Under the pieces are notes generated by a model that saw nothing but the letters and a program-made list of their open reading frames with translations, did not search any database and had not been told where the DNA came from. The position numbers and the translations under genes are program-made. From an uncultured Chromatiaceae bacterium (GTDB lineage Bacteria; Pseudomonadota; Gammaproteobacteria; Tenderiales; Tenderiaceae): 63,912 nucleotides of DNA. The stretch's first letter is position 1. Each line of letters opens with the position of its first letter. The DNA lies in the NCBI GenBank assembly GCA_947259785.1, contig CAMYNQ010000002.1, positions 1-63,912 of the forward strand, read 5' to 3'. Below, piece after piece: positions 1 through 8,840 of the stretch.

Positions 1-5
1 TAAAT

Positions 6-302
6 TTGTCCTTCATTGTGATTGTTTCTTTTGTGCTTCTGTTTTGGTGGAACACACTAGGGATCAAGCAGCTTGCCTATCAGGCTGCCCGGGATCATTG
101 TGAAGAGCAAGGAGTGCAGCTACTTGATCAAAGCGTAATGCTAAAACGGGTGCGTTTAAAGCGTAATAATGCTGGTGGCCTTTCTCTGTTGCGTGTGTTT
201 GCTTTCGAGTTTGCTTCGACTGGGGACGAGAGGTACCACGGCGAGGTGAGTTCGTTGGGGCGGGTACCCGTCGGGGTCAAGCTTGATGTGCACCGTATCT
301 GA
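6..302 (+). CDS. DUF3301 family membrane-anchored protein
   Basis: A protein of about 98 residues with an N-terminal hydrophobic segment (residues 2-16), then a basic/aromatic region containing CEEQGVQLLDQSV and KRVRLKR, the pattern of the gammaproteobacterial DUF3301 family. Its function is unknown. The first in-frame start visible is a TTG at base 6. The frame stays open to the window edge, so the true start may lie upstream and the gene may be slightly longer. The length fits the family. Confidence 0.75.
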   Translation: MSFIVIVSFVLLFWWNTLGIKQLAYQAARDHCEEQGVQLLDQSVMLKRVRLKRNNAGGLSLLRVFAFEFASTGDERYHGEVSSLGRVPVGVKLDVHRI

Positions 303-551
303 TTTTAACCTTAGCAGTTGAAATTTCTTAGCGCTTAATTTCCTTTAAGTCATGTTTTTTTGATGCCTTAACGCCCTAGTTATGTTCGGTGGTGTGACGC
401 AAATACCATTCTGTTCATGCAAGTTAGTGCGGGCAATCTATTATGACCCTCTATAATATATAAGCATATTAGTTGTTTTTTCTATAGAATTAGTCTATTT
501 GGCAACTTGCTGATATATCTAAAATAAACTCAAAGTCCCAGGGGGCTAGTT

Positions 552-1412
552 ATGAAGTCACTACGGTTTTTGAATCACGGTATGGCAGGTTTTATGCTGG
601 TTTGTTCTGCATTAGCTGGGCAGGTGGTGGCGGAAGATGCGCTGCCCATCTCAGAGGAGGCTTATTGGGGTGAGGTGCCGGTGATAATGTCGGCGACGCG
701 TATTGCCCAGTCTGTGACTGATGCGCCTGTGGCGGTGACGGTGATTGACAGGCGCATGATCGAGGCCTCGGGGGCGCGTGAAATTCCAGAGTTGTTTCGA
801 ATGGTGCCTGGTTTCATCGTCGGCTACCACGATGGCCATACCCCTTCGGTGAGTTATCACATGTCCGATGAGCGTTATTCTCGCCGCTTGCAGGTGTTGG
901 TGGATGGGCGATCCATTTACACCACTGCGATAGGCGCGGTGCCGTGGGCAACTCTGCATATCACTATGGATGATATCGAGCGAATTGAGGTGGTGCGAGG
1001 ACCCAATTCCGCTAGTTATGGCGCTAATTCATTTTTGGCTGTGATCAATATCATTACCCGTGAGGCAGTGCTGGATTATGGTACTTCTGTAAAGACCAAT
1101 CTAGGTGATGATGGTGTGCATGAGTTGTTTCTGCGTCACGGTGGTGGTGGCGGCAAACTCGATTACCGTGTCACGGCCGGCTTTATTCAAGATGATGGTT
1201 TTGATGATCGGCTTGATTACAAACGTACTCAGCTTGTCTCATTACGGGCTGATTATCAGATCAGCAGTTCTGATGTGCTTAGTTTTCAGGGTGGCGTGGC
1301 GACTGGTCCGAGGGGGGTGGAAAATCGTTTTGCCCCTGACTTGAGTGTCGATCGTGAAAAACGCTGCTTAACCACCATGAGCATATCAAGTGGCAGCGCA
1401 ATCTGGGTTTGA
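552..1412 (+). pseudogene. TonB-dependent receptor, N-terminal part (signal peptide and plug), frameshifted
   Basis: The N-terminal part has a signal peptide (residues 1-27, ending VVA) and a TonB-dependent receptor plug with VIMSATRIAQSV, VLVDGRSIY and IERIEVVRGPNSASYGANSF, followed by the first barrel strands. The reading frame is lost near base 1362. After DRE the frame runs into an unrelated tail and stops at 1412, while the frame one base back continues as LLNHHEHIKWQRN into the rest of the barrel. Adding one A to the run GAAAAAC (about 1357-1363) joins the halves into one receptor of about 680 residues. The family imports siderophores, cobalamin or other ligands across the outer membrane; the ligand here is unknown. 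A real inactivation, a phase-variable tract and a sequencing error cannot be told apart here. Confidence 0.85.
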
Positions 1413-2590
1413 ACGAAAGCCTGTCAGTGCAGTTCTATCATATCTTTCAGCGTAATTTTGAGACCTTTTATACCGGCGCTTACTCTATCGCCGGAGTTAC
1501 ATTGGCCCCCAATTATGTTGATTTCAGTCGTCGTACCGATCGTTATGATTTGGAGCTGCAACATAATGTCAATCTGACAGGGACTGTGCGTGTTGCTTGG
1601 GGAGTTGGTGTTCGCGATGACCAGGTTTGGGGGGCAGAGAACTTGATGGGTGATGAGGAGATTCATAATCACCTTAAACATGGTTTTATCAACTTGGAGT
1701 GGGCTCCTGAAGGTGACTGGTTGGTGAATGCCGGGGTCATGGTGGAGGACTACAGCACCACCGGCACCGAAGTATCGCCACGACTGGGCATTAATTACCA
1801 CCTGTCACCTGGCCAGAGTCTACGATTGACGGGTTCAAAGGCTATTCGAGCGCCATCCATGTTTGAGTATGCAGCTGATTATGGCATTTACAATGCTCAG
1901 CTAGATCCATCAGGAACTATGAATCTGTTGTTTTGGAAAGGCACTCAGCAGACAGACGTTGAAAAAGTTACTTCATATGAATTTGGTTATCACCTGGCAC
2001 CGTTACAGGGGGATTTCTCACTAGATTTCAAACTGTTCCATGATGAGTTGAGTGACCTGGTTTTCAAAGTGGGTACAGGCAACTGTGTTACGAGTCATTG
2101 CGATACTTTTCTAAATAGTTATGCCTTCATTATTCAGGGGGCTGAACTGGAGGCAAAATTTACCTTTGTTGACAGTTCTGCGCTTTATTTTGCGTATTCT
2201 TATGTCGATATGAAAGATAATAGCAGTCCGGCATTAGGCGTCGATCCAATGATGGCGCCTGAACACTCTTTCAGTCTGCTTTACATGATGGATCTTGATC
2301 GGGGCGTTAGTGCCGGGGCTGGTTTCTATTTTACCGATAGGATTCAAGGCTGGGAATCAAGTCAACCAGAAGAAGTGCGTGATCCAGTTAGACGACTGGA
2401 TCTAAAAGTTACAAGGCAGCTGGATCTGTTTGGTTACGAGACGGAACTTGCTTTGGCTGCTCGGAATGTTTTGGGTAAATACGAAGAAATGGAAGTGTTG
2501 TCTCATGACTCAAGTTTTCCAGAACTAAACGAGGTAGATTCATCGGCATATGTATCAGTAAAGATCCAATTCGATAGATCAAGGCTTTAA
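1409..2590 (+). pseudogene. TonB-dependent receptor, C-terminal beta-barrel part
   Basis: The second half of the receptor that starts at 552. It shows alternating aromatic beta strands, LRLTGSKAIRAPSMFEYA (typical of TonB receptor barrels) and a final strand YVSVKIQFDRSRL. The real coding frame enters from about base 1362, so the apparent start at 1409 is not a genuine initiation site. The binding-protein gene at 2632 follows after 41 bases, which suggests both were transcribed together as a transport or sensing pair. Confidence 0.85.
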
Positions 2591-2631
2591 ACCGTGGGGG
2601 CGGGTAGTGATGGATAGGCACGTATAGAGCA

Positions 2632-3546
2632 ATGTTGCTTAGAAGTGTAATTTGGACTGTGTTGCTGTTATTGGGTGTTTGCGCCAACGCCAATGCACGC
2701 CTACTGCTTTTGGCCAGTCAGGACAGCAGTCTTTATCGTTCTTTTCAGCAGGGCTTTGAGGCTGGGCTTACGTCTGCCAGTTTGGATCAGGGAATTACGT
2801 TTACCCTGGCGTCTGAATACAGGCCGGGTGCCCAGGCGAATTCTGGCAATATCATCATCGCAGCGGGTGTAGAGGCCGCCAAAAAAATAGCGACTATCAA
2901 GATTGGTGACAGCCGGGTAATTTACACGATGTTGCCGTTCAGTAGTTATCAGTGGCTACGTAAAAATAATATTCTGGTTGAAGGTCACCAGGTTTTGTTT
3001 GTTGATCAACCGCTAAATAGATTTGTTAATCTGGCCCAGATTGCTTTTCCCTCAATCAAGACATTAGGTTGTATGCATAGTAATGTGTCTGCCAAGCATA
3101 TGGATGACCTTATGCAGGTTACTGCAGCGCATAAAATACAGTTAAACGATGTTGCTCTGCAGTCAGGTCGGCGGCTGACAAAAATACTGGATAAACTGAT
3201 GCTTGATAGTGATGTGGTCTTGGCTTTGCCTGATCCATTTTTATTTAACCGCCGCAGTGTTCAATCTTTATTATTGGCCAGCCTGCGACGTAAAACCCCT
3301 TTGATTGCCTACTCTGAATCGTATGTTAAAGCCGGGGCTTTGTTGGCTTTGTATTCTTCTCCTGAGCAGATCGGTCAGCATACGGCTGAGCTGGTGAATT
3401 GCATAATGGAAGGGTGTGCTGTGGATAGTCAGGAAAATTATCCCAGATATTTTTCTGTGCAGGTCAATAATGTCGTAGCCCGTCAAATGGGCTACACGCT
3501 GGCCCCAGCAAATGAATTGAAAAGCCTGCTTGAGTTATGGGAGTAG
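2632..3546 (+). CDS. ABC-transporter-type periplasmic binding protein (ABC_sub_bind-like)
   Basis: 304 residues with a signal peptide (cleavage near residue 22, CANANA). The rest has the two-lobed layout of the ABC_sub_bind family: LLLASQDSSLYRSFQQGFEAGL, IIAAGVEAAK, VVLALPDPFLFN, and TPLIAYSESYVKAGALLALYSSPEQIGQ, which is the best-conserved stretch. No permease or ATPase lies beside it. Homologues next to TonB-dependent receptors often act as orphan binding proteins, so a partner role with the upstream receptor is likely but inferred. The ligand is unknown. Confidence 0.75.
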   Translation: MLLRSVIWTVLLLLGVCANANARLLLLASQDSSLYRSFQQGFEAGLTSASLDQGITFTLASEYRPGAQANSGNIIIAAGVEAAKKIATIKIGDSRVIYTMLPFSSYQWLRKNNILVEGHQVLFVDQPLNRFVNLAQIAFPSIKTLGCMHSNVSAKHMDDLMQVTAAHKIQLNDVALQSGRRLTKILDKLMLDSDVVLALPDPFLFNRRSVQSLLLASLRRKTPLIAYSESYVKAGALLALYSSPEQIGQHTAELVNCIMEGCAVDSQENYPRYFSVQVNNVVARQMGYTLAPANELKSLLELWE

Positions 3547-3629
3547 TTGTTGTGTAAAACCGTAGTGTAGGTGTGATGGATTTGTAATTGCCCTTTGCTT
3601 AGCGGTTACTGGCAAGGCCGACGTTCATA

Positions 3630-3656
3630 AAGGTCTCAATTTGAGGCCTTTTTTTA
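3630..3656 (+). terminator. Intrinsic terminator after the binding-protein gene
   Basis: A 9-bp stem (AAGGTCTCA / TGAGGCCTT, one G-T pair) with a 3-base loop, followed by a T tract. It closes the TonB receptor/binding-protein unit before trmO. Confidence 0.85.
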
Positions 3657-3707
3657 TGCTAGTGTTAACTGCGTCTAGGGTTTGGAGCTGTTTAGAATCA
3701 AATTGTT

Positions 3708-4433
3708 ATGGGGTTTTCGGTCGAGCCTATTGGAGTTATTCACTCCTGTTTTAAAGACAAGTTTGGTGTGCCGCGGCAGCCTGGGTTGGTGAGTGTTGCT
3801 GACGGTTGGCTGGAACTGTTTGTGCCGTATAACCGTGCCGAAGCCTTTAGTGGGCTTGAGGGTTTCTCCCATATCTGGATTACCTTTGTGTTTCACCATT
3901 GTCTTGATCAAGGCGCACGGTTGAGTGTGCGACCACCGCGTTTAGGGGGTAATCGCAAGGTTGGTGTGTTCGCTAGCCGAGCCACTCATCGCCCCAATCC
4001 CGTCGGTATTTCTGTGGCCGAGTTGGTAGGGATCGAGCAGGATAAAGGCGGTTTGTGTCTGCAGCTGCGGGGAATTGATCTGATTGATGGTACCCCCGTG
4101 CTGGATATCAAACCGTATGTTCCCTATTCGGACTCTATTCCTGAGGCGTTGGCGGATTATGCTCAGCAACCGCCAACCGCCAGCTTTGATGTGGTATTTT
4201 CGGCCAAGGCCGAGCCGCAGTGCGAGAAGTTTAGCCGGCGTTGGCCGGCGTTGCGACAGTTAATCGTCGAGGTGCTGGCACTGGATCCAAGGCCAGCTTA
4301 TCTTGCCGGTCATTCGGTTGAAAAACCGTTTGCCGTTAGGCTGTATGAGCTTGATGTCCGCTGGCGGGTGAAGGATGAATATGTGGTTGAGGTAATATCG
4401 ATTGAGCATGATGACAAATGTCTATTTGATTGA
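3708..4433 (+). CDS. trmO: tRNA (N6-threonylcarbamoyladenosine(37)-N6)-methyltransferase TrmO
   Basis: 241 residues matching TrmO (YaeB/TsaA). It has the N-terminal EPIGVIHS, PRQPGLV, LEGFSHIWITFVFH, the RPPRLGG segment, and the signature ASRATHRPNPVGIS. TrmO is a SAM-dependent enzyme with a small beta-barrel fold that N6-methylates t6A37 in tRNA-Thr(GGU), which tunes decoding. Length and C-terminal extension fit the gammaproteobacterial form. It is a single gene after a terminator and has its own ATG. Confidence 0.93.
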   Translation: MGFSVEPIGVIHSCFKDKFGVPRQPGLVSVADGWLELFVPYNRAEAFSGLEGFSHIWITFVFHHCLDQGARLSVRPPRLGGNRKVGVFASRATHRPNPVGISVAELVGIEQDKGGLCLQLRGIDLIDGTPVLDIKPYVPYSDSIPEALADYAQQPPTASFDVVFSAKAEPQCEKFSRRWPALRQLIVEVLALDPRPAYLAGHSVEKPFAVRLYELDVRWRVKDEYVVEVISIEHDDKCLFD

Positions 4434-4617
4434 TATATATGGAGTTTGATTGGGATGTGGTGCTGAAAATAAAATTGCGGCATTCTGAAAGGGCATTTCT
4501 GGTAATATGTGCAGCCAAAAAAATAATAATGTAGGGAAGGGGTGTGTCGCTTCGAAACAGTCCCCCGTTGATATTGTCCGCCGGCAATCGCGGCGAAATA
4601 ACAAAAAATAGTTAGAT

Positions 4618-5133
4618 ATGCAAAATAAGGAAAGTTTTACTCGGGATGAGCTGCTGACCTGCGGTCGTGGTGAATTGTTTGGTGAAGGTAATGCTCAGTT
4701 GCCATTGCCGCCGATGCTGATGTTTGATCGCATCACCAAAATCTCCAATGAGGGCGGTTCTAACGGCAAGGGGCAGATCATTGCCGAACTGGATATCAAC
4801 CCCGATCTCTGGTTCTTCGATTGCCATTTTCAGGGCGATCCGGTTATGCCTGGTTGTCTCGGTCTCGATGCCATGTGGCAGCTGATCGGCTTCTTTCTTG
4901 GTTGGAATGGTGGTCCTGGACGCGGCCGTGCCCTGGGTGTGGGTGAGGTCGGTTTTCGCGGTCAGGTTACGCCTGATAAAAAATTGGTGACCTACCGCAT
5001 CGATATGACCCGCGTCATCATGCGCAAGCTCTATATGGGCGTTGGCAATGCTGAAATGGAAGTCGATGGCAGGGTGATCTACACTGCCAAGGACCTGCGA
5101 GTTGGTTTGTTTACCTCAACTGAAAATATGTAA
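4618..5133 (+). CDS. fabA: 3-hydroxydecanoyl-ACP dehydratase/isomerase FabA
   Basis: 171 residues, the usual FabA length. The active-site His70 is in [12 protein letters not shown] and Asp84 is in LGLDAMW, at the same numbers as the E. coli enzyme. FabA dehydrates 3-hydroxydecanoyl-ACP and isomerises trans-2 to cis-3-decenoyl-ACP, the entry to anaerobic unsaturated fatty acid synthesis in the cytosol. fabB follows after 2 bases, forming the classic fabAB operon. Confidence 0.97.
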   Translation: MQNKESFTRDELLTCGRGELFGEGNAQLPLPPMLMFDRITKISNEGGSNGKGQIIAELDINPDLWFFDCHFQGDPVMPGCLGLDAMWQLIGFFLGWNGGPGRGRALGVGEVGFRGQVTPDKKLVTYRIDMTRVIMRKLYMGVGNAEMEVDGRVIYTAKDLRVGLFTSTENM

Positions 5134-5135
5134 AG

Positions 5136-6362
5136 GTGTCATCAGTGAGACGAGTAGTTGTCACAGGACTGGGAATTGTTTCAAGTATTGGTAATAACCA
5201 AGATGAAGTGACGGAATCATTAAAGTCAGGACGTTCGGGCATTGAATACTGTGAAAAGTTTGCCGAGATGGGTTTTCGTTCTCATGTATATGGCTCAATC
5301 AATATCGATATTGAGGCACTGATCGACCGCAAGAAACGCCGTTTCATGGGTGATGCCGCGGCCTATAATTACATTGCCATGGCTCAAGCTATCGGTGATG
5401 CCGGCTTGAGTGACGAGCAGGTCTCCAACCCGCGCACTGGTGTGGTGGTGGGTTCCGGTGGTGCCTCCCATGCGAATACGGTTGCTGGAGCTGATACCTT
5501 GCGTGAAAAGGGGATCCGCCGTGTCGGACCCTATATGGTTCCCAAGACCATGGGCAGCACCACCTCGGCCAATTTGGCCACCGCCTTCAAAATTAAAGGT
5601 GTGAACTATTCAATGAGTTCGGCTTGTTCCACCAGTGCTCATTGCATTGGCAACGCTATGGAACAAATTCAGTTTGGTAAACAGGATATGGTCTTTGCCG
5701 GTGGTGCCGAAGAGCTGGGCTGGGAAGGTTCAATGATGTTTGATGCTATGGGTGCGCTGTCTTCCAAATACAACGAAGTGCCTGAAAAAGCCTCGCGTGC
5801 CTATGACGCCGACCGCGATGGTTTCGTCATCTCGGGCGGTGGCGGTGTGCTGGTGTTGGAAGAGCTAGAGCATGCTAAGGCCCGCGGTGCCAAAATTTAT
5901 GCCGAGCTGGTTGGTTACGGTGCCACCTCTGATGGTTTTGATATGGTGCAGCCGTCCGGTGAAGGCGCAGTACGATGCATGCAGTTGGCTCTGGAGGGGG
6001 TTGAGGGCAAGGTTGACTACATTAATGCCCACGGTACTAGCACTCCGGCCGGTGATATGAAAGAGCTGCAGGCGATGCGTGAAGTCTTTGGTGATGAGAT
6101 GCCAGCGGTTAGTTCAACCAAGTCGCTGACGGGGCATGCCCTGGGGGCGGCTGGCGTCAATGAAGCTATCTATTCGCTGCTGATGATGAAACACGATTTC
6201 CTCTGTGCTTCAGCCAATATCGAGAACTTGGATGAAGCAGCCGAAGGCATGCCGATCCTGCGCCAGCGCAAGGATAATGCGGGTGCCAACATTATGCTTT
6301 CCAACAGCTTTGGTTTTGGTGGGACTAACGCCTGTCTGGTGTTCCGGCGCTATAGTGATTAG
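5136..6362 (+). CDS. fabB: 3-oxoacyl-ACP synthase I FabB
   Basis: 408 residues. The KAS I catalytic triad is visible as Cys164 (SSACSTSAH), His299 ([11 protein letters not shown]) and His334 (TGHALGAAG). FabB elongates cis-unsaturated acyl-ACPs made by FabA. The start is a GTG two bases after the fabA stop; it gives the normal N-terminus ([14 protein letters not shown]), and a second GTG three codons later is possible. Tight spacing implies translational coupling with fabA. Confidence 0.97.
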   Translation: MSSVRRVVVTGLGIVSSIGNNQDEVTESLKSGRSGIEYCEKFAEMGFRSHVYGSINIDIEALIDRKKRRFMGDAAAYNYIAMAQAIGDAGLSDEQVSNPRTGVVVGSGGASHANTVAGADTLREKGIRRVGPYMVPKTMGSTTSANLATAFKIKGVNYSMSSACSTSAHCIGNAMEQIQFGKQDMVFAGGAEELGWEGSMMFDAMGALSSKYNEVPEKASRAYDADRDGFVISGGGGVLVLEELEHAKARGAKIYAELVGYGATSDGFDMVQPSGEGAVRCMQLALEGVEGKVDYINAHGTSTPAGDMKELQAMREVFGDEMPAVSSTKSLTGHALGAAGVNEAIYSLLMMKHDFLCASANIENLDEAAEGMPILRQRKDNAGANIMLSNSFGFGGTNACLVFRRYSD

Positions 6363-6393
6363 TGATTTCACCAACGTCTTTTAATCTTAATGG

Positions 6394-6420
6394 CCCGGAT
6401 GGAGCGCAGCGAAGTCCGGG
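6394..6420. repeat. REP-like palindrome downstream of fabB
   Basis: A hairpin-forming sequence with arms CCCGGA / TCCGGG around GGAGCGCAGCGAAG. This resembles short repetitive extragenic palindromes with a CCCGGAT...GCGCAGC core seen in many Proteobacteria. It has no proper T tract, so it is at best a weak terminator or an mRNA end stabiliser. Confidence 0.6.
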
Positions 6421-6486
6421 TTTATTGATTTTAATATCAGCATATATTTTTCAGATTCCACTGTGTTTCATCCAGGTTAGCTGCTA

Positions 6487-8658
6487 ATGCAATCACTACA
6501 ACAGTTTTTCGTCACCACCCCGAAGGGTATGGTGGCTGTATTGATGTCCGAGTTGGAGCAGCTGGGGGCGGTTGAGCTGCGTGAGCAACCCGCGGGTGTG
6601 GAATTCAAGGGTGGACTGGAAACCGCCTATCGTGTCTGTCTCTGGTCGCGTTGCGCCGGCCGGGTGTTAATGCCTTTGGGGCGGTTTGCCGCCGATTCGG
6701 CTGAGGCCTTGTATGAGGCCGTGCAGCAAATTGATTGGCAGCAACATCTATCGGGCCGTAGCACCTTGGCGGTGGATTTTACCGGCCGTTCAGATGCCAT
6801 TCACCATAGTCAGTTTGGTGCCCTCAAGGTCAAAGATGCCATCGTCGATCAGCTGCGTGAAACCACTGGCGGGCGCCCCAATATTGACGTTGAGCAGCCG
6901 GATTTGCGTATCAACGCCCATCTGTATCGGGATGAAATCAGCATTGCCATCGATCTCTCCGGCGACAGTCTGCATCGACGCGGCTATCGACAAGAGGGTG
7001 GCGCGGCACCGCTGAAAGAACACCTGGCCGCGGCAATTTTGTTGCGTGCCGGCTGGGCTGAGATTGCAGCGGCCGGCGGCGGCCTGGTGGATCCTATGTG
7101 TGGTTCCGGCACCCTCCTGATCGAGGCGGCGATGATTGCAGCCGATATTGCTCCGGGCCTGTTACGGCAGCACTACGGTTTCCTGGCTTGGCCTCAGCAT
7201 GATGCTGATTTATGGCAGGGGCTGCTGAATGAGGCGCAGCAGCGCCGTCATCAGGGCTTGAAAAAAATAGTGCCTATCGTTGGTTATGACACCCACCCCA
7301 AGGCAATTCAGTTCGCTCAGGTGAATATTACCGCGGCAGGTCTGGAGGATCACATCCGCATTGCTAGACGTGATGTGGCCGAATTGAGTTGTCCTGCGTC
7401 GGTGGCCAAGGGTCTGCTGGTGGTCAATCCGCCTTATGGTGAACGCTTGGGTGAGCGAGATACACTTGAACCTGTCTATCAGTTGTTAGGTGAGCGCATT
7501 AAGCGCGAATTCAGCGGCTGGCAGGCAGCGGTGTTCACTGGTAATCCTGAACTGGCCAAGTTGATGGGTATTCGTGCCCAGAAACAGCACAATATGTTTA
7601 ATGGCCCGTTGCCATGTAAGCTGCTGCGTTTTGATGTCCAGCCGCAATGGTTTATGTCTGAGCAACGTGGTCCACGCCCAGCCAAACAGGAGGACCTGGG
7701 GCCGGGGGCCGAGATGCTGGCCAATCGGCTACGTAAGAATCTGAAACAGCTGGGCCGCTGGGCCAAGCGTGACGAGGTCAGCTGCTATCGTCTCTATGAT
7801 GCCGATCTACCTGAATACGCCGTGGCGATTGATCTTTATCAGGGTGAGCAAACCTGGGTTCATGTGCAGGAATATGAGGCGCCTAAATCAATCGATGTCA
7901 AAAAGGCCAAGTTTCGCCTGCGCGAAGCGATGACGGTGATCCCTGAAGTACTAGGGCTGCCGCAGGAGAATATTTACTTCAAGGTGCGTAAGCAGCAAAA
8001 GGGATCTGCACAGTACACTCGCCAGGCTGAAGAGAAGCAGTTTTTCGAGGTTGAGGAGTACGGTGCTTATTTCCTGGTCAACTTTGCAGATTACCTCGAC
8101 ACCGGCCTGTTTCTCGATCATCGCATTACCCGCAAGTTGGTGAGTGAGATGGCCAAAGGCAAGCGTTTTCTCAACCTGTTTGCCTACACTGGCACGGCTA
8201 CTGTTCATGCTGCCCGCGGTGGGGCTAAATTCACTTTAACGGTGGATATGTCCAACACTTATCTCGATTGGGCCCGCCGCAATATGGAGTTGAATGGCTT
8301 TAATGGCGATGAACATCAGTACCTACAGACCGATTGCCTGGAGTGGTTAGAGCAGGGTGGAGTCTATAAAAGGGCCAAGTTCGACCTGATCTTTCTTGAT
8401 CCGCCGACCTTCTCCACCTCCAAACGCATGAGTGATACCTTTGATGTCCAGCGTGATCATGTTCATCTGATCGAGTCGGCCATGGCCATGCTCGAAAAGG
8501 GGGGTGATTTGATTTTTTCTAATAATTTCAGAAAGTTCAAGCTTGATTCTATGTTGACTGATAAATATACAGTCGAAGATTGGTCGGCCAAAACCCTGCC
8601 CAAAGACTTCGCCCGTAATCCCAAAATCCACGGTTGTTGGCACATTCGCCACAGATAA
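6487..8658 (+). CDS. rlmL: Bifunctional 23S rRNA methyltransferase RlmKL (m2G2445 / m7G2069)
   Basis: 723 residues, the length of the fused RlmKL. The order is a THUMP domain (about 45-155), an RlmL methyltransferase with SAM motif VDPMCGSGTLLIEA and catalytic VVNPPYGERLG, then a C-terminal RlmK Rossmann methyltransferase with FLNLFAYTGTATVHAA and LIFLDPPTFSTSKRM. RlmL makes m2G2445 and RlmK makes m7G2069 in 23S rRNA during 50S assembly. The gene stands alone between two intergenic palindromes. Confidence 0.96.
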   Translation: MQSLQQFFVTTPKGMVAVLMSELEQLGAVELREQPAGVEFKGGLETAYRVCLWSRCAGRVLMPLGRFAADSAEALYEAVQQIDWQQHLSGRSTLAVDFTGRSDAIHHSQFGALKVKDAIVDQLRETTGGRPNIDVEQPDLRINAHLYRDEISIAIDLSGDSLHRRGYRQEGGAAPLKEHLAAAILLRAGWAEIAAAGGGLVDPMCGSGTLLIEAAMIAADIAPGLLRQHYGFLAWPQHDADLWQGLLNEAQQRRHQGLKKIVPIVGYDTHPKAIQFAQVNITAAGLEDHIRIARRDVAELSCPASVAKGLLVVNPPYGERLGERDTLEPVYQLLGERIKREFSGWQAAVFTGNPELAKLMGIRAQKQHNMFNGPLPCKLLRFDVQPQWFMSEQRGPRPAKQEDLGPGAEMLANRLRKNLKQLGRWAKRDEVSCYRLYDADLPEYAVAIDLYQGEQTWVHVQEYEAPKSIDVKKAKFRLREAMTVIPEVLGLPQENIYFKVRKQQKGSAQYTRQAEEKQFFEVEEYGAYFLVNFADYLDTGLFLDHRITRKLVSEMAKGKRFLNLFAYTGTATVHAARGGAKFTLTVDMSNTYLDWARRNMELNGFNGDEHQYLQTDCLEWLEQGGVYKRAKFDLIFLDPPTFSTSKRMSDTFDVQRDHVHLIESAMAMLEKGGDLIFSNNFRKFKLDSMLTDKYTVEDWSAKTLPKDFARNPKIHGCWHIRHR

Positions 8659-8780
8659 CCAGCCCCACCTTTTTATATCTCCGCAAGTTCAATGGAATAG
8701 GCTTCCTATTCGTCTATTGTTGCAGAAGTCCACTTTAAAGCATTGTTAATTAAGGTCGATAGTCTTTTCGTGGGCTGTCT

Positions 8781-8797
8781 CCGCCAGCGTGTGGCGG
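8781..8797. repeat. Short perfect hairpin before the VWA gene
   Basis: A perfect 6-bp stem CCGCCA / TGGCGG with loop GCGTG and no T tract. It lies in the 182-base gap between rlmL and the VWA gene. Its role is unknown. Confidence 0.45.
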
Positions 8798-8840
8798 GAT
8801 TGTGAGCGGAGCGATGAATGGATTCATGTGGAGCGTCTAA

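Noticed and set aside
302-551. Riboswitch (for example cobalamin) upstream of the TonB receptor
   Set aside because: I could not find the conserved B12-box-like core or a matching set of stems in the 250 bases.
1357-1363. Programmed -1 frameshift in the TonB receptor
   Set aside because: The site lacks a proper X-XXY-YYZ slippery heptamer and no downstream stimulatory stem was seen. TonB receptors are not known to use frameshifting.
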